NCBI GenBank assembly: GCA_027031325.1
Contig: JALVRI010000408.1
Coordinates: forward strand, 1-11,920
Reading direction: 5' to 3'
Length of the DNA stretch: 11,920 nt
Source: Desulfobacteraceae bacterium
GTDB taxonomy: Bacteria > Desulfobacterota > Desulfobacteria > Desulfobacterales > Desulfosarcinaceae
Shown here piece by piece: positions 1 to 5,153 of the stretch. Numbering within the stretch: position 1 is the stretch's first letter; each line of letters starts with the position of its first letter. A program made the position numbers and the translations under genes. Under the pieces are notes generated by a model. That model searched no databases. It was given only the letters and a program-made list of their open reading frames with translations, and was not told the DNA's origin.

Positions 1-30
1 GCAGGCACGGGTTTGCGGCAGAGCTGTAAG

Positions 31-753
31 ATGAGAAGAAAACAAATCAGATTCGCTTATATTTTCGAATTCGACGATGTGCCACCGGTCAATTATGAAC
101 TGTTGATCGATGCCACCAGCCTGCGGCTGCTGAACAAAGGGAAAGGCACCCCGCCCGACTGGACCAAACTGGATTACAAGAAATGTGTCTGCTGCAGCCT
201 GGAAAGTGATAGGCATGTTTTTTGTCCCATCGCCGTGAACCTTGTGGACTTGATCGAAACTTTCAAGGATGTAAGTTCCTACCATGATTGCAAGGTAACC
301 TGCGTTGCTGCCGAACGGAATTATTCCAAGCAGACTTCCGCCATGGAAGGTTTGACATCGATATTCGGTGTCATCATGGCAACCAGCGATTGCCCGGTGA
401 TGTCTTTTTTTCGCCCCATGGCGCGCTTTCACCTGCCCTTTTCGACGATTGAAGAAACCATGGTCCGGGTGACTTCCTTTTACATGTTGCAACAATTCCT
501 GAAAGCAAGAGCAGGCCTCGAGGCAGACCCCAAGGACCTGCGCCCTCTCGAACAGCACTACAAGAAGGTGGAGCAGGTCAACCAGGGTTTGCTGGCCAGA
601 ATAGAAGATCAAGCCCGCCGGGATGCGGACAAAAACGCCATCGTGACCCTCCATTCCCTGGCCCAGTTTCTTTCGATGGAATTCGATTACAACCTCGATT
701 TTTTGACAAACATGCTTCCGTGGACCGGTTCGGCCGGAGATCTTTCCAGGTGA
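31..753 (+). CDS. DUF6901-like cysteine-rich protein of unknown function
   Basis: This is a 240-residue soluble protein with no signal peptide or membrane segment. I chose ATG 31; an in-frame TTG at 13 is possible, and the frame is open to the left edge, so a longer N-terminus cannot be excluded. Residues 49-70 hold a Cys cluster (Cys52, Cys54, Cys55, His62, Cys65 in a KCVCC...HVFCP pattern) that could bind a metal. It is followed by a conserved-looking core with the motifs YSKQTS, GVIMATSDCP and FFRPMARFHLPF. The C-terminal third is helical and charged. The pattern matches my memory of DUF6901, a family without known function that I associate with sulfate-reducing bacteria; I could not check this. 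The NlpC/P60 gene follows at once on the same strand. I assign no biochemical role. Confidence 0.75.
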   Translation: MRRKQIRFAYIFEFDDVPPVNYELLIDATSLRLLNKGKGTPPDWTKLDYKKCVCCSLESDRHVFCPIAVNLVDLIETFKDVSSYHDCKVTCVAAERNYSKQTSAMEGLTSIFGVIMATSDCPVMSFFRPMARFHLPFSTIEETMVRVTSFYMLQQFLKARAGLEADPKDLRPLEQHYKKVEQVNQGLLARIEDQARRDADKNAIVTLHSLAQFLSMEFDYNLDFLTNMLPWTGSAGDLSR

Positions 754-839
754 AGCGTTCTTCTGAAGATACCGGCGGATATCCGGACATTTTCCAATCT
801 CAGTCACCTGAAAGACAAGCCATCCCCCAGCCCTGCGGG

Positions 840-1430
840 ATGTCGGCAAAAAGCGGGAAAGATCTTTTATCTTTGATTTGCAGATTCTTTTTGGTTGTCG
901 TCCTTATAGCTACAGGCACGATTTCCTGTACCGGTCATATCCAGTCTCCGCCAAAAGGGGCGAACCATCAAGCGGCTTATCGATTCAAACACTCGGCCGG
1001 GCATAGGCCCAAACACGAGATAGAGTCTTTTAGAACTCCTGACCGGCGTTTCCTGTCCGATTCCGAAGTTGCCGCAAGGCTGGAGGAAGCCTGGCGGAAC
1101 TGGCAAGCCACACCCCACCGGATGGGCGGGACGGGCAAAGGGGGGATTGACTGTTCCGGGCTGGTGCAGGTGCTTTACAGGGAGCTGTTCGGTATTTACC
1201 TGCCCCGAACCGTCAGCGCCCAGGTAAAGCTTGGCCGCCAGGTCAGCCGTCGCCGACTGCGTCCGGGAGACCTTGTTTTTTTCCGGCCGCCGGGAAAATA
1301 CAGGCACGTTGGAATTTACATGGGCAAGCAGCGATTTTTACATGCTTCGGCGCGCCATGGGGTAATGGTATCCAGCATGTCCGATTATTACTGGGCAAAA
1401 TATTACTGGACCGCCCGCCGTTACTGGTGA
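840..1430 (+). CDS. NlpC/P60 family lipoprotein, probable peptidoglycan endopeptidase (MepS/Spr-like)
   Basis: From ATG 840 the product has 196 residues. It opens with a lipoprotein signal: a basic n-region, a hydrophobic stretch at about residues 12-26, and lipobox TISC with Cys30 as the lipidation site. A spacer of about 60 residues leads to an NlpC/P60 domain. Catalytic Cys105 lies in GIDCSGLV, His156 in YRHVGIY and the third residue, His168, in RFLHAS. Families with this Cys-His-His triad cleave peptide cross-links or stems of peptidoglycan, here probably from the outer-membrane inner face. The size is close to E. coli Spr/NlpC. The start is debatable: GTG 750 overlaps the upstream stop (GTGA) and has GGAGA at 736-740, whereas 840 has no clear Shine-Dalgarno. 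Starting at 750 would put 30 extra charged residues before the signal peptide, so I prefer 840. Confidence 0.88.
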   Translation: MSAKSGKDLLSLICRFFLVVVLIATGTISCTGHIQSPPKGANHQAAYRFKHSAGHRPKHEIESFRTPDRRFLSDSEVAARLEEAWRNWQATPHRMGGTGKGGIDCSGLVQVLYRELFGIYLPRTVSAQVKLGRQVSRRRLRPGDLVFFRPPGKYRHVGIYMGKQRFLHASARHGVMVSSMSDYYWAKYYWTARRYW

Positions 1431-1462
1431 AATCTTACCACTGACGGGACTTGTCCCAGCTT

Positions 1463-1514
1463 CCCTCCGCCTCGTATCTTCGCCAAAACCACAAGCTGCA
1501 AAATCCGGGTTGCA
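1463..1514 (+). repeat. Remnant (one end) of a dispersed palindromic repeat
   Basis: The block aligns without gaps to 7668-7716 of the full copy; I count 40 of 49 identical bases. Exact blocks include CCCTCCGCCTCG (1463-1474), TGCAAAATC (1497-1505) and GGGTT. The partner terminal inverted repeat is not found upstream, so only one end survives. The rest of the gap 1431-1599 holds a tight GGGAC-TT-GTCCC inverted repeat (1446-1457) and the helicase promoter. Confidence 0.65.
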
Positions 1515-1524
1515 GTCTGATGGC

Positions 1525-1553
1525 TTGACAATTTCAGGTTTGAGCGATTAAAT
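1525..1553 (+). promoter_or_regulatory. Sigma70-like promoter of the RNA helicase gene
   Basis: A perfect TTGACA -35 (1525-1530) is followed by a 17-base spacer and TTAAAT (1548-1553, 4 of 6 to the -10 consensus). Transcription would start near 1560 and leave a 5' leader of about 40 bases before the TTG start at 1600. The match is by eye only. Confidence 0.55.
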
Positions 1554-1599
1554 TGACCGGAATTTTAAATTGGCGGCAGAAAGCGAGGAAATTGACTAA

Positions 1600-3132
1600 T
1601 TGACAAAATTAATTGAAAAGATTCTGAAAATCATACGCCCCGGTGCAAAAGCCGGGGGCAGCCCGACCCACCAAGCCAAACAGAAAGTTGACCAAAACCA
1701 GCCAGCATCGGAAGCCAGGAAAGGATCTAAAACCGGCAAGAAGAAGGCCAAGCCAAGACCGAGAAGGAAGGGCGATGGGGCCGGAGCCGCCGGCACCAAA
1801 GCTTCATGGAGCCCGGAAGAATATAAGGTCGAGCCGGTAGAAGGTAAAGTTCGTTTCCATGATTTCGGTCTTCCTGTAGAAGTATTGCATGCCATTGCCG
1901 ATCTGGGATTCAAGTATTGTACTCCCATCCAGGCCCAGATATTGCCCTCCGCCTTGGACGGCAAGGACGCTTTTGGGCGCGCCCAGACCGGAACCGGCAA
2001 GACGGCCGCCTTCATCATCAGCATATTGACCCGCATGTTACGGCAGGAACCCGGTCCCAAGCGCAAATCAGGCCAGCCCAGGGTTCTGGTGCTGGCACCC
2101 ACCCGGGAGCTGGTCATTCAGATCGCCGAGGAAGCCCGGGCCCTGGCAAAATACACAAGGTTTTCGATCGTGACCATTTTCGGAGGGATGGATTACGAAA
2201 AACAGCGGCGCAGACTCCATGGGGGAGCCATTGATATCATGGTGGCCACCCCGGGACGGTTGCTCGATTTCAAGCGCAACCGGCAGGTCGACTTGAGCCG
2301 GGTGGAGACCCTGGTTATAGATGAAGCCGACCGCATGCTGGACATGGGTTTCATCCCCGATGTGCGTAAGATAATTTACAGCACCCCCCACAAGACCGAG
2401 CGCCAGACCATGCTTTTCAGCGCAACCCTTACCCAAGACGTCAGGCGCCTGGCGGCCCAGTGGACCAAGGACGCCCTGGTGGTCGAAATCGAGCCTGAAC
2501 AGGTGGCGGCCGATACGGTAGAGCAGCAGGTTTACATAGTCACCGCCCAGGAAAAATGGGCCTTGTTGTACAATATCATTACCCGTAAAAACCTGGAACG
2601 GGTAATCGTCTTTTGCAACCGCAAGGATGAAACCCGCTATCTGGCTGGCCTTTTTTCCAAATACGGGATTAATTGCGCCGTGTTGTCGGGCGATATCCGG
2701 CAGCGCAAGCGGCTCAAGACTCTGGAAGATTTCAAGGCCGGCAGGATAAGGGTCCTGGTGGCAACGGATGTGGCCGGCCGGGGTATTCATATCGAAGGTA
2801 TGGATCACGTCATCAACTATACCCTGCCCAGGGATCCTGAGGATTACGTTCACCGGATAGGAAGGACCGGGCGAGCCGGGGTCAGCGGTACATCCATCAG
2901 TTTTGCCGACGAGGACGACTCGTTTTTCATCCCGCCTATCGAAAAGTTGATAGGCCATAGCCTGCCATGTATCCAGCCCGACGAGGACTGGCTCAAGTTA
3001 CCGAAACTGAAACAGAAACCACGTTCCAAATCTCGTCGCCGGCGGCCCCGTAAAAGGTATTCCAACAGGGGCAAGGGGGGCAGGCGCTCCGGGCCCAGGG
3101 CAAAGACGGAGCAGGCAGGATCACGGAGTTGA
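1600..3132 (+). CDS. rhlB: DEAD-box ATP-dependent RNA helicase, RhlB type
   Basis: This 510-residue RNA helicase unwinds RNA duplexes using ATP. In proteobacteria RhlB works with the RNA degradosome or in ribosome and mRNA turnover. The motifs are in order: Q motif around residues 85-110 (FHDFGLP...TPIQAQ), motif I AQTGTGKT at 128-135, PTREL, TPGRLLDF, DEAD at 241-244, SAT at 274-276, IVFCNR, VATDVAGRGIHI, and motif VI HRIGRTGRAG from 418. VEIEPEQ, LSGDIRQRKRLKTLEDF and EKLIGHSLP resemble RhlB rather than RhlE or DbpA, but that subtype call is from memory. An N-terminal extension of about 75 residues and the last 35 residues are Lys/Arg-rich low-complexity tails, probably RNA binding. The start is TTG: a stop codon lies immediately upstream in frame, no in-frame ATG exists near it, and GAGGA (1585-1589) lies 10 bases before it. 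Confidence 0.93.
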   Translation: MTKLIEKILKIIRPGAKAGGSPTHQAKQKVDQNQPASEARKGSKTGKKKAKPRPRRKGDGAGAAGTKASWSPEEYKVEPVEGKVRFHDFGLPVEVLHAIADLGFKYCTPIQAQILPSALDGKDAFGRAQTGTGKTAAFIISILTRMLRQEPGPKRKSGQPRVLVLAPTRELVIQIAEEARALAKYTRFSIVTIFGGMDYEKQRRRLHGGAIDIMVATPGRLLDFKRNRQVDLSRVETLVIDEADRMLDMGFIPDVRKIIYSTPHKTERQTMLFSATLTQDVRRLAAQWTKDALVVEIEPEQVAADTVEQQVYIVTAQEKWALLYNIITRKNLERVIVFCNRKDETRYLAGLFSKYGINCAVLSGDIRQRKRLKTLEDFKAGRIRVLVATDVAGRGIHIEGMDHVINYTLPRDPEDYVHRIGRTGRAGVSGTSISFADEDDSFFIPPIEKLIGHSLPCIQPDEDWLKLPKLKQKPRSKSRRRRPRKRYSNRGKGGRRSGPRAKTEQAGSRS

Positions 3133-3206
3133 GCGGCCCGCGCAGCCCATGGCTTGCTCGTACCTGTGTCGATCCGGCGGTTGGCGGCCCAAAATTGTAG
3201 TTTGAT

Positions 3207-3289
3207 TTGAACCCGGATTTAGCGGCCGGCAAGTTTGGCCAAGATGCAAAGCCGATGGCAGGCATTTGAGGTGCATCATCCGGGTTGAA
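3207..3289 (-). repeat. Short copy of the dispersed palindromic repeat
   Basis: The 83-bp element is bounded by AACCCGGAT (3210-3218) and its exact complement ATCCGGGTT (3278-3286). It lies in the opposite orientation to the copy at 7601-7730. Blocks shared with that copy's reverse complement include TTGAACCC, AGTTTG, AAGATGC, CAGGCATTTGA and GTGCAT. It lacks about 27 bases of the internal segment. The rest of the gap 3133-3314 shows no gene and no convincing terminator for the helicase. Confidence 0.75.
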
Positions 3290-3314
3290 CCAGGGTGACA
3301 GGAAAGGGTACGGG

Positions 3315-3614
3315 ATGGACCCCAGGTTGTGCATGATAAACGTAATGGCAGACGTCATCGGTGCCAACGAGGACTACGGCCATGACCGGCTCAACGATGA
3401 CCAGGTTTGGCAGCGTTTCATGGCCGACGTCTTCCGGAGGATGGAAACGGTCGAGGATGAAACCATCCGTGAAATCCTGGCAGGTATAGACCGCGAAGAA
3501 TTTCAGCAATGGATCGACGATCCTGGCTACTGGCAAGAGGTGGATGCCGAGATTCAACGCCGGATTCAGGTCTTGCAGACCGTCCTGCCGTCGGATGACT
3601 GCGGCCATTGCTGA
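3315..3614 (+). CDS. Small acidic hypothetical protein with C-terminal CGHC
   Basis: I do not recognise this family. From ATG 3315, with GGAAAGGG at 3301-3308 as a well-placed ribosome binding site, the product is 99 residues. It is soluble and acidic, and is probably almost entirely helical. It is rich in Asp/Glu and has a regular heptad-like spacing around WQRFMADVFRRMETVED and EVDAEIQRRIQVLQ. The last residues are DDCGHC, a Cys-x-x-Cys at the very C-terminus that could bind a metal or be redox active. A TTG at 3285 is also in frame, but it lies inside the repeat element and is not preferred. It stands alone between the helicase and the convergent thiL. Protein-like composition and the good ribosome binding site support it as real. 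The ORF antisense to it looks like a shadow. Confidence 0.62.
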   Translation: MDPRLCMINVMADVIGANEDYGHDRLNDDQVWQRFMADVFRRMETVEDETIREILAGIDREEFQQWIDDPGYWQEVDAEIQRRIQVLQTVLPSDDCGHC

Positions 3615-3700
3615 AAAGTGCAAAAAAGCAATCCTGCGACAAGATATCTTATGCCGGCCACAACTGCCCGCCGCTTTTGCCGGGGCAATGGCAACTTTGG

Positions 3701-4690
3701 TTATTCGCCGGTTGCAAAATGATCGTAGCCACCCTCAAGGGCGGTACGCCGGCCGTCCGGATGAACGAGCCGGACGCCGGGTTCGGAGACGATTTCCCCG
3801 ATGCAGACAAGTCCCGCTACCGTGGAAGCAAGCAGGCTGAATTTTTGGGGCGGGATCGTAAACAGCAGTTCAAAGTCTTCACCCCCGGCCAGTGCCCATT
3901 GGAGGTGATCGCAGCCAAGCATTCCGGCTGCCTCGACGACAGGCTTTTCAAAGGGTATGGCCGCGGCCCGGATAAGGGCGCCGACCCCGCTTTGGCGGCA
4001 GATGTGGCCGGTTTCCGATGCCAAACCGTCGCTGATGTCTATCATGGCATTTGCCAGGGGGGCGATTCGGCCGGCAATGTCCAGGCGGCAGCCGGGAGTA
4101 AGGTGCTTTGCCGCCAGGTAGGGATCCGGCTCAAGGCCGGACCGTAGCATGGCAAGGCCTGCGGCCGATCCGCCCAGGGGGCCGGTGACTACCAAAAGGT
4201 CTCCGACTTGGGCCTGGCTGCGCAGGCACAGGTTTCGGGGGCCGACAGAGCCCAGCAGGGTGATGGAAATGACGATTTTATCTCCCTTGCAGGTGTCCCC
4301 CCCGGCAACGGTCACCTTGTGGGAGCGGCATTCCCTGGCGATTCCCTCGCACAAAGAAAGCGTCCACCGGGTGGAAACGTTCGCGGGCAGGGCCAGTGAG
4401 ACAAACATCCAGCGGGCCTTTCCGCCCATGGCGGCAATGTCGCTCAAGTTGCAGGCTGCGGCCTTGCGCCCGATCTGGACCGGCTCGGCCCAGCGCCGGG
4501 AAAAATGAACCTCTTCCAGCAGCATGTCACTGGTAACGAGCAGGTAGTCACCGCCGGGGTTTGGAGGCCGGATGACGGCGGCGTCGTCACCGATTCCCGT
4601 CATGACATTGCTGTCGCTGCCTGCAAAGACGGTGGCCATCCTGGCAATCAGTTCAACTTCGCTGTTTATCCCGGTATCATCTTTCATCAC
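3701..4690 (-). CDS. thiL: Thiamine-monophosphate kinase
   Basis: ThiL phosphorylates thiamine monophosphate with ATP to give thiamine pyrophosphate, the last step of cofactor synthesis in the cytoplasm. The 329-residue length matches the family (about 320-330). The PurM-like (AIR synthase) fold is shown by GIGDDAAV (32-39), TSDMLLEEVHF (53-63), NLSDIAAMG (81-89), GGDT (130-133), ISDGL (219-223), GGEDFELLF (269-277) and a C-terminal GGYDHF. The Asp residues of these motifs bind Mg2+ and nucleotide in characterised ThiL. The start is GTG 4690 or the next codon, ATG 4687; AAAAGG at 4703-4698 spaces better to the GTG (7 bases) than to the ATG (10). No other thiamine gene is nearby and I see no TPP riboswitch core upstream. 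It is divergent from the copper genes and convergent with the small acidic gene; the 86-base convergent gap has no obvious terminator. Confidence 0.95.
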   Translation of the reverse strand: MMKDDTGINSEVELIARMATVFAGSDSNVMTGIGDDAAVIRPPNPGGDYLLVTSDMLLEEVHFSRRWAEPVQIGRKAAACNLSDIAAMGGKARWMFVSLALPANVSTRWTLSLCEGIARECRSHKVTVAGGDTCKGDKIVISITLLGSVGPRNLCLRSQAQVGDLLVVTGPLGGSAAGLAMLRSGLEPDPYLAAKHLTPGCRLDIAGRIAPLANAMIDISDGLASETGHICRQSGVGALIRAAAIPFEKPVVEAAGMLGCDHLQWALAGGEDFELLFTIPPQKFSLLASTVAGLVCIGEIVSEPGVRLVHPDGRRTALEGGYDHFATGE

Positions 4691-4731
4691 TTAGTAACCT
4701 TTTGGTGCCGGATTTCTCTTTGAGTTACTAA
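4691..4731. promoter_or_regulatory. Inverted repeat TTAGTAAC / GTTACTAA in the thiL leader
   Basis: TTAGTAAC (4691-4698) and GTTACTAA (4724-4731) are perfect 8-bp inverted copies 25 bases apart. The first abuts the thiL start codon and the second overlaps the putative thiL -10. It could be an operator with two half-sites or a transcript stem. No regulator is identified. Confidence 0.4.
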
Positions 4732-4753
4732 CAGCCGTTGGTTGGAGCGTCAA
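4725..4753 (-). promoter_or_regulatory. Possible thiL promoter
   Basis: On the minus strand TTGACG (4753-4748, 5 of 6 to the -35 consensus) is followed by 17 bases and TAGTAA (4730-4725, 3 of 6 to the -10 consensus). This would give a leader of about 28 bases. The -10 is poor, so this is tentative. I found no convincing promoter for the divergent copper genes in 4732-4858. Confidence 0.3.
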
Positions 4754-4858
4754 CCTTAGGGGCCGGTCTTATGGACAGCCTGCTGAAAGATGGTTAGACT
4801 TGGGTTAAGGCGCTACTTTTAAAACTTGCCTGAAGGCCAAAAGAAAGGAGCTTGGACC

Positions 4859-5065
4859 ATGGAAAAACAGACTTTCAGAATTCCGAATATCTCCTGCCAT
4901 CATTGTACCATGACCATTGAGAACGAACTGAAGGAACTCGAGGGGGTAAGCCTGGTTGAAAGTGACGTCGAGGCCAAGCAGGTTACCGTTCATTGGCAGC
5001 CGCCGGCAGACAGGGACAAGATCCTGGCTTTGCTGACCGAGATCAACTATCCGGCCGCAAAATAG
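4859..5065 (+). CDS. copZ: Small heavy-metal-associated (HMA) domain protein, copper chaperone
   Basis: A single HMA domain of 68 residues, the size of CopZ/Atx1 chaperones (about 65-75). Metal ligands Cys13 and Cys16 lie in NISCHHCTMTIENEL on the first loop and helix, followed by the expected beta-alpha-beta-beta-alpha-beta pattern (VSLVESDVEAKQVTVHW). The motif is ISCHHC rather than the usual MTCxxC; the His in the second x position is also seen in CopZ-like proteins. Its likely role is to carry Cu(I) in the cytoplasm and hand it to the ATPase encoded 88 bases downstream. AAAGGAG (4844-4850) ends 8 bases before the ATG, a strong ribosome binding site that fixes the start. Copper is inferred from the neighbour; a stand-alone HMA domain could carry another soft metal. 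The gap to copA holds a weak hairpin (5066-5089) and the palindrome ACTTGCGCAAGT. Confidence 0.88.
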   Translation: MEKQTFRIPNISCHHCTMTIENELKELEGVSLVESDVEAKQVTVHWQPPADRDKILALLTEINYPAAK

Positions 5066-5101
5066 TGCAGCCGCCTTTGTCGGTCTGCAATAGCCAGCCC
5101 C

Positions 5102-5113
5102 ACTTGCGCAAGT
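5102..5113. promoter_or_regulatory. 12-bp perfect palindrome between copZ and copA
   Basis: ACTTGCGCAAGT is fully self-complementary and lies 40 bases before the copA start. It could be a protein-binding site or chance; it does not match a copper-regulator operator that I know. Confidence 0.2.
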
Positions 5114-5153
5114 TTGCTACCAGCGTTTATTGTCCGGAATTATAGGAGTATTC

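Noticed and set aside
2068..2958. 296-codon open frame antisense to the helicase
   Set aside because: It covers the conserved helicase core on the other strand, shows no recognisable domain, and has shadow-type composition.
3276..3623. 115-codon minus-strand frame opposite the small acidic gene
   Set aside because: There is no ribosome binding site and it starts and ends outside any sensible spacing; the plus-strand frame has a Shine-Dalgarno and more natural composition.
3678..3689. TTGCC-GG-GGCAA inverted repeat between the small acidic gene and thiL as a terminator
   Set aside because: The loop is only two bases and no T-run follows on either strand, so it is not a credible intrinsic terminator.
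3608..4147. 179-codon plus-strand frame opposite thiL
   Set aside because: thiL motifs are intact on the minus strand through this region; the plus frame has no domain and no ribosome binding site.
4775..4784. ACAGCCTGCT, shared with the end of the palindromic repeat (7719-7728)
   Set aside because: A 10-base match alone, with no further alignment to the element on either side; it may be chance or a trace of a decayed end.
4691..4858. CueR/CsoR-type operator or TPP riboswitch upstream of copZ and thiL
   Set aside because: I searched by eye for the usual copper-operator dyads and the conserved TPP riboswitch core and found neither.
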